Part shown: positions 43,548-52,299 of the stretch, piece after piece
Numbering within the stretch: position 1 is the first letter of the stretch
How the letters are laid out: every line of letters begins with the position of its first letter
From: Streptomyces griseoviridis
GTDB lineage: Bacteria > Actinomycetota > Actinomycetes > Streptomycetales > Streptomycetaceae
Reading direction: 5' to 3'
Length of the DNA: 64,000 nt
Assembly (NCBI RefSeq): GCF_005222485.1
Contig: NZ_CP029078.1
Span: 4,925,501 to 4,989,500 of the forward strand
The notes under the pieces: generated by a model
The model's database searches: none
Told to the model about the DNA's origin: nothing
The model's input: only the letters and a program-made list of their open reading frames with translations
Translations under genes and position numbers: made by a program

Positions 43548-44542
43548 TAGTCGGCCACAACGAGGTGCGTGCGCTGCTCGAAGAGCGGGAGCAGGACATC
43601 CTCGACTTGATCGCGCGGGCCTACCGGTTGCATGGCGAGGGCCGCAGCGCGGTCCCGCACTCGGTCTTCCTGCGCTTCCCGGAGGAACCGGCCAACCGCA
43701 TCATCGGCCTGCCGGCCTACCTGGGCGGCTCCGAACCGGTGGCCGGGATCAAGTGGATCGCCAGCTTCCCCGGCAACGTGGCACGCGGCATCGAACGGGC
43801 CAGCGCGAGCATGGTGCTGAACTCCATGGTCGACGGTCGTCCAGAGGCGTTCATCGAGAGCTCACTGATCTCCGCCAAACGCACCGGCGCCTCCGCCGCA
43901 CTCGCCGCAGGGCTCCTGTGCGCCGAGCCGGAGCCCACCGGTATCTCCCTGGTAGGGCTGGGCCCCATCAACTTGGAGGTGCTGCGCTTTACCACTGCCC
44001 GGCTGCCCTCGCTGCGCACCGCCACGGTGTACGACCTGGACACCGAAAGGGCCAAGGTCTTCGCCGAGCGGGCCCGCCAAGTGGTCCCTGGCCTGACGGT
44101 GGCAGTGGTCGACAGCGCCGCCGCGGCGCTGGGCGCGCACCCGCTGGTCTCGCTGGCCACCACGGCGGGCAGGCCACACATGGACCTGTCCGCCTGTCAG
44201 CCCGAGGCGGCCGTGCTCCATGTCTCGTTGCGAGATTTGACCGTGGCAGCGGTGCTGGACGCGCAGAACGTGGTCGATGACGCCGACCATGTCTGCCGTG
44301 AGCGCACATCCCTGCACCTGGCCGAGCTGGAAACGGGCGGGCGAGAGTTCGTGCATGCCGAGATTGGCACCCTGCTACGCGGCGGCTCCGGCTTCCGCCG
44401 CGAGGCCGGGCGCCGGGTGGTGTTCTCGCCGTTCGGCCTCGGTGTCCTCGACCTGGTGCTCGCCCGGTGGGTTCGTGATCGAGCGAATGCCGAGGAGGTC
44501 GGAGTCCGAGTCGAGGGCTTCTTGCCGGGCGGGGCCGCCTGA
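43541..44542 (+). CDS. sbnB: SbnB-like dehydrogenase (2,3-diaminopropionate pathway)
   Basis: The 333-residue protein belongs to the ornithine cyclodeaminase/mu-crystallin fold: substrate-side Lys in GIKWIASFPGN, Rossmann GLGPINLEVLRF and AKRTGASAA. This matches SbnB, which oxidises the SbnA product with NAD+ to give L-2,3-diaminopropionate, 2-oxoglutarate and NADH. It starts at GTG 43541 inside the sbnA stop region, and translation is coupled. The pair supplies diaminopropionate for siderophores and peptide antibiotics such as viomycin and capreomycin. Confidence 0.9.
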   Translation: MLIVGHNEVRALLEEREQDILDLIARAYRLHGEGRSAVPHSVFLRFPEEPANRIIGLPAYLGGSEPVAGIKWIASFPGNVARGIERASASMVLNSMVDGRPEAFIESSLISAKRTGASAALAAGLLCAEPEPTGISLVGLGPINLEVLRFTTARLPSLRTATVYDLDTERAKVFAERARQVVPGLTVAVVDSAAAALGAHPLVSLATTAGRPHMDLSACQPEAAVLHVSLRDLTVAAVLDAQNVVDDADHVCRERTSLHLAELETGGREFVHAEIGTLLRGGSGFRREAGRRVVFSPFGLGVLDLVLARWVRDRANAEEVGVRVEGFLPGGAA

Positions 44543-45156
44543 CCCGCCGTCGCTCGCGGAAGGGGGGCCCATGTGTACGAGCGGACCGTCCTCCGTGTAG
44601 GGGCGGTGGCACACCGCGCTTCTCTCGACTCGACCGACCGAAGCGGACGTGCATCCGCCATGCTGCGGAGGTTCGTGCGGTGTGGTCGACCGGCGGGAGC
44701 GGGTCGCGCCGGAGCCGGTCGGTGAGGTCCGGTCCGTTCACTCCGGGCCGGGCTGCCGTGCCGGCCAGAAGGGGGCCTGACGGGTACTGGATCCGCTTCA
44801 ACGTGTAGTCGCCGCCATTGTTGATCGGGGTCGGTCCTCTTTGCCAACGACCCGTCGCTTGCCCGATGCAGCGCCTCAACCAGAACGCGGACGCCTCGCG
44901 CTCGGTGCTCACCGGGTCGGACGGCGCGAACCACGCAGCGGCCTGATCAGCGACAAGTGGGCCATCCCCGGCCCGTACTCCTTCGACGACGCGAAGTTCC
45001 CCGCCGCAGTCATCCGTGCCGCGCATCACTCAGGCCCTGTTTGCAGCTTGGCAGGTATACGTGACGGACTTCGCGAATTCGACGGACACCTCCGAGCGAT
45101 GCGCAACGACGAGTGCGACATCGATCTGGACGCCTTCAGGCTACCGGCATCGACTC
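44543..45156. other. Gap after sbnB, no recognisable gene
   Basis: About 600 bp with several open frames but none with a recognised domain, ribosome binding site or consistent codon bias. It forms the transition from the biosynthesis genes to the decayed kinase at the right end of the island. Confidence 0.4.
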
Positions 45157-45560
45157 GTCACGGTCACCTTTCTGCTCGGCGCCGCCCGCCGCATGGTGGC
45201 CCGCGATCCGGCCAGCGCCGACGAACTCCTCGAACGCGCCCAGTCCGCAGCCGAACAGGCACTGGGCCGATCTGTGCACTGTCTCGCGGAGCATCCTGCC
45301 CCCGGTTCTGTCTGACCGGGGCCTGGTCGGCGCGCTCTCCGGACCGCCGCGAACTGCGCGGTGCCCTGTCGGACCGACGTCGAAGCGCCCGAACGGTGCG
45401 CCACTTCGTCGAGGTGACCGTCTACTTCGTCGTGGCCGAGGCCCTGACGAACATCGCCAAGTACAGCGGCGCCGCACAGGCGGCCGTCACGGTCCGCAGC
45501 CGTGGCGGCCACCACATCCTGCTCGTCGAGGACGACGGCCGGGGCGGCGGCCGACGGTAT
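45157..45560 (+). pseudogene. Decayed sensor histidine kinase (C-terminal half)
   Basis: Kinase motifs occur in three different forward frames in the right order: TFLLGAARRMVARDPASADELL (45165 onwards, split motif), then ILPPVLSDRGLVGALSG (45290s), then VYFVVAEALTNIAKYSGAAQ and LLVEDDGRGG (up to 45560). This is the phosphotransfer and ATPase part of a NarL-type sensor kinase broken by at least two frameshifts and lacking its N-terminus and end. Confidence 0.75.
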
Positions 45561-45751
45561 GCTCTGCCTGGCCTTTGGAGTGGGCGTTCCATATGTTTGA
45601 CCGCACGGACACATGTGTTCGCTCTGGGACAGATCATTGGGCAAACCGCGTTTGTATGAGACCGACAAAGCATCCTGGTTGTCCTGCTGATCCTCTGAAC
45701 AGCTGCGCTTGTGTGCTCGGGGCTCTCTCTGGCGGCCCTGCAGCAACTCCG

Positions 45752-45777
45752 CCGGTGGACAGCCGGTGGACAGACGC
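45752..45777 (+). repeat. Right ggtggaca doublet, possible integrase arm sites
   Basis: The pair ccggtggacagccggtggac repeats the ggtggaca motif seen near the left end, in the same orientation and with the same 12-bp spacing. It is close to attR and outside any intact gene. Confidence 0.45.
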
Positions 45778-45890
45778 CTTTGGACGGTGCATCACGGGGT
45801 GGCACAGGTCAACCTGCTGCACGTGCTCTGATCAGCATAAACGTCACCGGACAGCATGACGAGGCACTACGCAACACGATCACTGATGGT

Positions 45891-45933
45891 CTCGTAATGC
45901 GTAGGTCTCGGGTTCGAATCCCGAAGGCGGCTC
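45891..45933 (+). repeat. attR: 43-bp direct repeat of the tRNA-Thr 3' half
   Basis: Identical to 32038-32080 over 43 bp. The flanking bases differ on both sides (t before, gga after instead of cat), so this is a truncated tRNA copy without its 5' half and without CCA. It is followed by a native-looking terminator at 45940-45976. Confidence 0.93.
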
Positions 45934-45939
45934 GGAATT

Positions 45940-45976
45940 ACCCCAGGACTCACTCGCCGTGACCTGGGGTTTTTTC
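45940..45976 (+). terminator. Terminator next to attR
   Basis: An 8-bp stem accccagg/cctggggt (45940-45947, 45963-45970) is followed by a run of six T. It is probably the original tRNA-Thr terminator displaced by the insertion. The 376 bp from here to the amidase start show no other feature. Confidence 0.8.
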
Positions 45977-46352
45977 ATGTTCCGTGTCTCCGAGGCGCTG
46001 GTGCTGTGGGTGTCTCAGCGCAGCGGTTCCGCCGTGAACTCACCCGACGCCGTGTTGCCCGGCTCCCCTCCCCGCAACTCGGCTCGGGCCATCCCCGCCC
46101 CCCGCCTCCCTCCCCGGTCCGACCCGCCTCGACGGCCCCGCCCGGCCCGCCCCCCGCCGTCCGTACGCATGTGTGCGGGGCGTGAGGTGTTCGTGGGGGG
46201 AGCGTGTTCCTTGCGTTCCGGGGTGTCTGTTCTTACGTCTCCCTGGCTAGACGGGCGTCCGGCGGGCAGAGGGGCGCGGCCTCCGGGCGACGGCGGTCCC
46301 GCTGGACAGGCCCACGTGTTCGGTACCGAAAAACTTCATCAGAGGACATTCC

Positions 46353-48263
46353 TTGCGGAAATCCCTACACAAGAAGCCCTCCCGGAAAGTGCTCACCGGG
46401 ATCGTCGCGGGCGGCGCCGTCGTGGCGGGCTGCGTCGCGCTGTTGCCGTCGGTGGCGCAGGCCGCGTTGAACGACGACGCCTCGCCCGAGCGGCAGGCGT
46501 ACTTCGTCGACGCGGCGAAGGAGTTCGATGTGCCGCTCCCGGTCCTCATGGGCATCTCCTACCAGGAGTCCCAGTGGGAGGACCACGACGGGCGGTACAA
46601 CACCTCGGGCGGCTACGGCCCGATGAACCTGACGGACGTCACCGCCCGGATGGTCTCCGGCGGGGGCGCCGGCGCGGTCGGCCGCGGTGACGTCGCCGAG
46701 TTGACGTCGGACCCGGCTCTGCACACGTTGAAGAAGGCGGCGAAGCTGACCGGCGCGTCGGCGCGGGACCTGCGCACCGACGACAAGGCGAACATCCGCG
46801 GCGGTGCCGCGCTGCTCGCCTCCTACCAGAAGCAGCTGACCGGCTCGACCTCCACCGACCCGGCCGACTGGTACGGCGCGGTGGCCAGGTACAGCCAGTC
46901 CACCGACCGCAAGGCCGCACAGGTGTTCGCCGACCGGGTCTTCACGACCGTGGCCAAGGGCGCCTCCCGTACCGTCGACGGCGGCCAGAGCCTGAAGTTG
47001 GCCGCCACCAGGTCGGTGAGCCCTGACAAGGGGCGCCAGCTTGCGGCGCTGAAGCTGAAGGCGAGCGTCTCGGACAGCGACACCGAGTGCCCGGCCACCG
47101 TCGACTGCACCTTCCTGGCCGCGGCCGCCTCCAACGGCCAGGTCGCCAACCGGCCGGGTGACGGGGTGAAGGTCGACTACATCGTGCTGCACGACACCGA
47201 GTCGTCCTACGACTCCGCGATCAAGACGTTCCAGACGCCCGGCAGCGGCGACTCGGCGCACTACGTCGTGCGGTCCTCCGACGGCGCCGTGACCCAGATG
47301 ACGCCGACCAAGAACATCGCGTTCCACGCCGGCAACTACTGGTTCAACATGCACTCGATCGGCATCGAGCACGAGGGCTTCGCCGCGCACGGCGCCAGCT
47401 GGTACACGCAGACGCAGTACCAGACCACCGCCGAACTGGTGAAGTACCTGGCCGCCAAGTACGACGTGCCGCTCGACCGGCAGCACATCATCGGCCACGA
47501 CAACGTGCCCGGCCCGCAGGACAGTTACGTGGCCGGCATGCACTGGGACCCGGGGCCCTACTGGGACTGGCGCTCCTTCATGAAGCTGGTCGGCGCCCCG
47601 GCCGCGAGCCGGGACGGCAAGAGCCCCGCGGTGGGTTCCGCCGTCACCGTCTCGCCGGACTTCGGCGGCAACGAGCAGACCGTCGAGGTCTGCCCCGACG
47701 ACGACCCGACCGGCGCCACCCCCGCCTGCACCGACCGCACCGAGTCCGCCAACTTCCTGCCGGTGCGCACCGGGCCCAGCGCGTCGGCGCCCCTGTTCGC
47801 CGACCCGGCCGTGCACCCGGGCGCCGGCGCCGGCTCCGACGTGATCCACGACTGGGGCAGCACGGTCCAGGCAGGCCAGCAGTTCGTGGTCGCCGACCGG
47901 GACGGCGACTGGACCGCCATCTGGTTCAGCGGCGCGAAGGTCTGGTTCTACAACCCGGGCGGGGCCAACACCGAGCCCGCCGAGGGCGTCACCATCGTCC
48001 GCTCCGGTTCCCAGGGCGCCACGCTGTACGGTTCCGGCTACCCGCAGGCCGCCGAGTACCCGGCGGGACGCTCGCCGTCGCAGCAGAAGGCGCTGACCGT
48101 GTACACGTTCCCGGCGGGCCAGGCGTACGTGGCCACGAAGCCGGCGGTCCCGGCGGACGACTTCTTCGCCTCGGACGACACCTACGTCACCGGCGCCGCC
48201 CGCTACTACACCATCCAGTACAACCACCGGGTCGTCCTGGTGGACGCGGCGGGCGTCTCCTAG
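46353..48263 (+). CDS. Secreted N-acetylmuramoyl-L-alanine amidase
   Basis: The 636-residue protein starts at TTG 46353, with agagga 7 bp upstream, giving a basic leader MRKSLHKKPSRK, a hydrophobic core and signal-peptidase site AQA-AL. Residues 50-230 look like a helical lysozyme/transglycosylase-type domain (LMGISYQESQWE). The amidase_2 domain (about 270-410) has zinc ligands His in YIVLHDTESS, IEHEG, and GHDNVPGPQD. The C-terminal part holds two SH3-like stretches (WFSGAKVWFYNPGG). It cleaves the lactyl-Ala bond in peptidoglycan and is exported. The hairpin at 48279-48325 ends it. Confidence 0.88.
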   Translation: MRKSLHKKPSRKVLTGIVAGGAVVAGCVALLPSVAQAALNDDASPERQAYFVDAAKEFDVPLPVLMGISYQESQWEDHDGRYNTSGGYGPMNLTDVTARMVSGGGAGAVGRGDVAELTSDPALHTLKKAAKLTGASARDLRTDDKANIRGGAALLASYQKQLTGSTSTDPADWYGAVARYSQSTDRKAAQVFADRVFTTVAKGASRTVDGGQSLKLAATRSVSPDKGRQLAALKLKASVSDSDTECPATVDCTFLAAAASNGQVANRPGDGVKVDYIVLHDTESSYDSAIKTFQTPGSGDSAHYVVRSSDGAVTQMTPTKNIAFHAGNYWFNMHSIGIEHEGFAAHGASWYTQTQYQTTAELVKYLAAKYDVPLDRQHIIGHDNVPGPQDSYVAGMHWDPGPYWDWRSFMKLVGAPAASRDGKSPAVGSAVTVSPDFGGNEQTVEVCPDDDPTGATPACTDRTESANFLPVRTGPSASAPLFADPAVHPGAGAGSDVIHDWGSTVQAGQQFVVADRDGDWTAIWFSGAKVWFYNPGGANTEPAEGVTIVRSGSQGATLYGSGYPQAAEYPAGRSPSQQKALTVYTFPAGQAYVATKPAVPADDFFASDDTYVTGAARYYTIQYNHRVVLVDAAGVS

Positions 48264-48278
48264 GCCGACCGCATCTGA

Positions 48279-48325
48279 CCGCCGCGGCGCGAGGAACCGA
48301 CCATCGGTTCCTCGCGCCGCGGCGG
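48279..48325. terminator. Bidirectional 22-bp-stem terminator
   Basis: A perfect inverted repeat of 22 nt (48279-48300 and 48304-48325) with a 3-nt loop cca lies between the convergent amidase and hypothetical gene at 48337. It is followed by tttcgg on the plus strand. Confidence 0.9.
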
Positions 48326-48336
48326 TTTCGGTCCGC

Positions 48337-49053
48337 CTACAACTCGGGGAAGTCCGGGACCATCGCGACGGCGAAGGCCAGCCGGCGGTCCAGCCAGCCG
48401 ACCTTGATGGAGATGTCTACGCTGCTGTCGTGCTGCGGGAGTCCCTTGGAGGTCATCACCAACTCGTCCCCGCAGTGCCATTCGAGAACGCGGCCCTGGT
48501 TGGCGGGGGGATCGCCGGCCGCCGCCATTTCCAGGAGCAGGTTCAAGGTCGTTTCGACGCCGCGCATGGCGAGGCCCTTGGGGGTGTTGTGCGCGAGCGA
48601 CCACGGGCTGCGGCCCGAGATCTCGGGCCGGCCCGGCTGGTCGACGCGCCAGGTGTGGTGGACCAACTTGTTCGCCGGGGGAATCCGGCGGAGCGTGCCG
48701 ACAGCCTGCCCCTCGCCGTCCCGGACGATCCGGTGGACCTCCTTGCCGACTTCCACGGGTTCGTCCACGGCACACAGGACCTGTTGGGCCGCCTCGTCCT
48801 CGTAGAGGACGGGCTCGACCACTGCGCTTGTGGCCAAGTCGGTCCGGAAATAGGCGCAGGGCGCGTAGGTGCGGACGTCTTTCACCTGACGGGGAACACG
48901 CACCGCGAGCCGCCCGAGCTGGGGCTTCTTCGCGTGGACGACCGACCGCTCGGTCCTCCCGATGGTGATCCGACGCACGTCCTCCCAGCGGATGGCCTCC
49001 ACCGGTGGTGCCTGCTCCTGCGACTTACGCTTGCCGAACACCATCGGCGACAT
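48337..49053 (-). CDS. Hypothetical protein
   Basis: The 238-residue soluble protein starts at ATG 49053 (a second Met is three codons inside). It is rich in beta-strand-like patterns (RRITIGRTERSVVHAKK, VHRIVRDGEGQAVGTLRRIPP), which is loosely like the scramblase/LURP-one beta-barrel, but I cannot assign the family. It is a lone gene convergent with the amidase. It has no signal peptide or span. Confidence 0.6.
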   Translation of the reverse strand: MSPMVFGKRKSQEQAPPVEAIRWEDVRRITIGRTERSVVHAKKPQLGRLAVRVPRQVKDVRTYAPCAYFRTDLATSAVVEPVLYEDEAAQQVLCAVDEPVEVGKEVHRIVRDGEGQAVGTLRRIPPANKLVHHTWRVDQPGRPEISGRSPWSLAHNTPKGLAMRGVETTLNLLLEMAAAGDPPANQGRVLEWHCGDELVMTSKGLPQHDSSVDISIKVGWLDRRLAFAVAMVPDFPEL

Positions 49054-49315
49054 CCTCCAGCCCGTCAGTAACGCAACGAACAGAGCCTATCGGGGAGATG
49101 GTGAGAGCATCACCGCGGTGGTGCCGGGGACGAATCCGCGGTCAGGGGTCAACTGGAGCGATCCGTAGCGGGAAGTGGCGCGTTGCGGGTCCCGCATTTC
49201 GAGCTGCCCGGCGGACCTACGGTGGTCACAGTGGGGGGTGTCCGTCCCCAGAGAACAGGCCGCTTCTTTGATATTTAGACGGCTGAGATGCGATGAATTG
49301 AGGTATGCACCCTTT

Positions 49316-50140
49316 ATGCCTTCCTATGACAGCTCCCGGGCGCGATTCCGGCTCGCGGATCGCCACGTAGCGGTGCTCGCGCATCTTCTCGACGGCGAGA
49401 ATCCGCCCGAAGATCTCTGGGCTTCACTCGGTGAGCTCGTGCGGATCGGCCTGGTCGGCGAGGAAGGCGAACTGGCGCCCATCCTCAGGGATCTTTTGAG
49501 TGCCCTGGCCGCTCCGCTGGCCCTGGTGACCGTGGAGGTCATGGGGGAGCACGGCACGATCAACCACGGCGTCATCGTGGGACATCGGACGATGATCGCT
49601 CATGAGGGTTGGCCGGATGAGGAGGAGTCCGAGTACACGCCCATCGCCCCGCACAGTCTGGTCTGGGAGTTGGCCCGCATGGTCAATCTCCAGGCCGACG
49701 ACGAGGCGACTCCCGTTGTCTCCCGTGTCGAGACGACCATGGGCGCCCTCGACGCGGCGTTGTCCGTCCTGGAACAGGACGTGAGCGACGAGGCCGCGAC
49801 CAGGGATCTCATCCGCAAGGCGTTGACGGAGGCCGGCACTCCCGAGGAGCCGGGCCTGACCGAACTCACCGAACTCATCATGGCCATGAACGCGATGTGG
49901 CGTATCACCACGGCCTGGGACGGCAAGCATGAAGGCGAGCGGGCCGCGATGGTCCGGGGTCTGGCGGTGTGGGATTGCGGGCCCCGAGGCTACTGGGTCA
50001 GGGAGAAGCCCACGGAGCCCATTCTGGAGGGGCAGGTCGGCCCCGAGAGCGAGCTGTGCCTGGTGCGTACGAGGAACGGCGACATCTGGGGGAAGATCAC
50101 GGACCTCCTCCCGGACAAGGAGGAGCTTATCGACGCCTGA
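49316..50140 (+). CDS. Hypothetical protein, acidic and helical
   Basis: The 274-residue protein starts at ATG 49316; gaggt lies about 12 bp upstream. It is acidic and mostly alpha-helical with a central beta-rich segment (LALVTVEVMGEHGTINHGVIV) reminiscent of EspG-like ESX chaperones, though this is a weak resemblance. It converges on the larger gene at 50204 with a terminator between. No membrane segment. Confidence 0.6.
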   Translation: MPSYDSSRARFRLADRHVAVLAHLLDGENPPEDLWASLGELVRIGLVGEEGELAPILRDLLSALAAPLALVTVEVMGEHGTINHGVIVGHRTMIAHEGWPDEEESEYTPIAPHSLVWELARMVNLQADDEATPVVSRVETTMGALDAALSVLEQDVSDEAATRDLIRKALTEAGTPEEPGLTELTELIMAMNAMWRITTAWDGKHEGERAAMVRGLAVWDCGPRGYWVREKPTEPILEGQVGPESELCLVRTRNGDIWGKITDLLPDKEELIDA

Positions 50141-50151
50141 GCGTCGGCGGA

Positions 50152-50186
50152 GAACGGGGCGCAGTGAGATTTTGAGCGCCCCGTTC
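50152..50186. terminator. Terminator between convergent genes
   Basis: A perfect 11-bp stem gaacggggcgc/gcgccccgttc (50152-50162, 50176-50186) with a 13-nt loop serves the genes ending at 50140 and 50204. Confidence 0.8.
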
Positions 50187-50203
50187 CTCGTTTCTTCGGA
50201 GCG

Positions 50204-51658
50204 TCAGAACCAGTTTTTTGGATTGAGCGTGTGGCCTACTTCTTTGGCTGTTCCAAGGGGATTGGTCACCGCCTCCTTGGCCGCGTTGCCCACCGTGCTC
50301 GCTGCCTTGTACCCGCCCTCCTTGATGCCGTCCCAGTGCTGGACCGCCTTGGCACCCACATAGACGGCGCCGAAAGCGATGGTGGCGCCGATGGTGATGG
50401 GGTTGGGGGCTACGATGGCCGCCGTCAAAGCGGCGTTGAAGCCCGTCTCGGCGACATCCGCGACATAGGCCGCGCCCTTTTCCCGAGTGGCGAAGTTTCC
50501 CTTGTCCCACGGCCGTCCGTTGTGGTAAACGGTGTTGGCGCTGATGGCGGTCGAAGCGACACCGCTGACCACACCGAAACCGCGGAAAGCGCCAGCCACC
50601 TTTCCGGCGGTGGCCAGCCCTCTGGCCGCTGCTGCTCCTCTGCCCAGCCCCTCTGTGCCGCGCGCCAATGCGTAGGAGTTTCCGGTGACCTTGAAGAGGT
50701 TGGCGCTGGAAGCCTTTGCGGCGACACCCGCATGCGTGGTTCCTCCAAACGCAGTTGCCAGATCACTGTTTCCGCCGATGAACCGGATGATCGAATTCGG
50801 TCCCATGTTCATGAATCTGGACCTTGAAACCGCGTTCCATCCGTGACTATTGGCCCAGGCTTGCACTGAGGATACTCCAGGGATTCGAACAATTCGCTGG
50901 AATCTCTGACTGCGATAGAAATAACCGGCCAGTCTCGTGGGGATCCACGATCCTGGCGCGCTTAGTGATTTCGGGACCGGATACCAGACCTTCGCGCTCC
51001 TGGCGAATCGCACCAGGGGTCTGCTTCCGCTCCTCCGGAGCGACTGATAAATAGATTTCTGGATGCGCTGTGGCCAGTTGCCGGTGCGCCATGCCTTGCG
51101 AATACGGTTTCCGACCAGAATCGTCGTCATGGAGGTCGTGAGCACGGTGATGCGGCCGGTGCCCTCGGTGAAGCCGGTGAATTCCCGGTACGCCCCGACG
51201 AACGATTCAACTGTCTCCTTGTGTGGTCGGAGAAGAGGAATCTTCGTCAGCGCGGTCACTTCGAGGCGTTCGATCCACGCGTCGATCGATTCGTTGTCGC
51301 CTCTGCGCAGCGACTCGGCGGCCGGGTCGTCGCTCGCGGCCACGGAGTTGGCCAGGAGCAGGTGGTCGGGTGACAGGCCCTCTCCGTTGTACTTCTTGAG
51401 TTCCTCGTCGCTGAAGCCGGCCCAGCGAAGGCCCGCCTCCGGGTCGCCGTTCTCCAGCCGTGCGATGCTCGCGCGTTTGCGGAGGTCCGGTGCGGTCTCC
51501 GTCACCCAGCTCCGCAAGGGCTTCAACGCCGACAGATTGCTGGAGACGCCGAGTCGGGAGGCTCTGCTGAAGGCCTCGTCGATCTTGTCCTGTACGCCGC
51601 CCCTCCCGTCCAGGGTCTTGGCGAGTTGCTCCAGGTCGTCCGGGTTGACCGTCCTCAC
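50204..51658 (-). CDS. Large hypothetical protein, possible type VII secretion-associated
   Basis: The 484-residue protein starts at GTG 51658 with aggggg upstream. An N-terminal helical domain (NPDDLEQLAKTLDGRGG and KPLRSWVTETAPDLRKR) is followed by a basic central region and a glycine/alanine-rich C-terminus with hydrophobic segments (GFNAALTAAIVAPNPITIGAT), ending in LNPKNWF. Proteins of this plan recur in Streptomyces, often with WXG100/ESX-type genes. It may be a secreted or membrane-associated effector, but no enzymatic motif is visible. The 640 bp upstream to 52299 have no recognisable feature. Confidence 0.6.
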   Translation of the reverse strand: MRTVNPDDLEQLAKTLDGRGGVQDKIDEAFSRASRLGVSSNLSALKPLRSWVTETAPDLRKRASIARLENGDPEAGLRWAGFSDEELKKYNGEGLSPDHLLLANSVAASDDPAAESLRRGDNESIDAWIERLEVTALTKIPLLRPHKETVESFVGAYREFTGFTEGTGRITVLTTSMTTILVGNRIRKAWRTGNWPQRIQKSIYQSLRRSGSRPLVRFARSAKVWYPVPKSLSAPGSWIPTRLAGYFYRSQRFQRIVRIPGVSSVQAWANSHGWNAVSRSRFMNMGPNSIIRFIGGNSDLATAFGGTTHAGVAAKASSANLFKVTGNSYALARGTEGLGRGAAAARGLATAGKVAGAFRGFGVVSGVASTAISANTVYHNGRPWDKGNFATREKGAAYVADVAETGFNAALTAAIVAPNPITIGATIAFGAVYVGAKAVQHWDGIKEGGYKAASTVGNAAKEAVTNPLGTAKEVGHTLNPKNWF

Positions 51659-52299
51659 GCGCTGCCCCCTGCAATCCTGTTCCGTTGGTGCTGTCGGTGG
51701 CCATACCAGCCCTGAGCGAGCGTCACATGCTACGTGGGCTTGTTGTGGTCCCCGACTTGAGAGAGCGAAGGGAAATGATGGCCATTTGGTTTTCCCGCCT
51801 TCTCCGCTTGTCGACGTCGAGGTGAAGGTGAATATCAGGAAGTCCTGACGTGCCTCTCCCTCTGGGAGTGACTCGCTCGGGGTGCTCCGGCTCTGTCGCA
51901 TCCCAACTGTCGACTCCGTTGGGTGAATCAGATGACGGCAGTTGACTGGTGGCCGGTGGGAACACCAGTGCGCCCGCTCTCAAGTCAGTCCAGAGGCGGC
52001 CACTGTCCACCAGCCGCCACCTCTTGATGCGACCACGGCACAGTCAGGGCCGCCCGTACGAAGGTGTTCGCGCGGCACGTCAGGGTCGGTGAACACCTTC
52101 GGAGCTGCGGCAGGGAAAGACAACAGATGGGCGTAGTGCGCCGCGCCACCTGATGTTGGTCAGCGGGAGTGGAGCAGGATCACTCCAGGCGGTGAAACAG
52201 AGAGGCTGTCCGGAACCATGGACCTGTGGGTGGGGTTCGTGATGGTCACAGGCAGGTGGTCGGCAGACATCGTCGTCCGAGGCCGGAAATGAGCCGTTC
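51659..52299. other. Gap without recognisable gene
   Basis: Approximately 640 bp between the start of the gene at 51658 and a small membrane protein. No conserved frame, tRNA or strong hairpin was seen. It should hold the promoters of both flanking genes. Confidence 0.4.

Larger units (their letters stand above)
32081..45890. mobile_element. tRNA-Thr genomic island (13.8 kb), no integrase left
   Basis: The region is bounded by the 43-bp att repeats. It interrupts a gene order otherwise conserved in Streptomyces and has genes in mixed orientations with lower GC and more AT-rich third positions than the flanks. Paired ggtggaca motifs occur near both ends. No integrase, excisionase, replication initiator or tra gene can be recognised, so the element is probably no longer mobile by itself. 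Its ends hold decayed fragments (IS3-type transposase, CHAT domain, histidine kinase). Its core carries biosynthesis genes centred on a diaminopropionate-forming pair. Confidence 0.88.

Noticed and set aside
32081..45890. CRISPR array or phage structural genes in the island
   Set aside because: No repeat-spacer pattern, and no capsid, terminase, tail or integrase genes could be recognised.
45971..46352. Possible c-di-AMP riboswitch before the amidase
   Set aside because: Cell-wall hydrolase genes in Streptomyces sometimes carry one, but I could not find the conserved core or pairing here.
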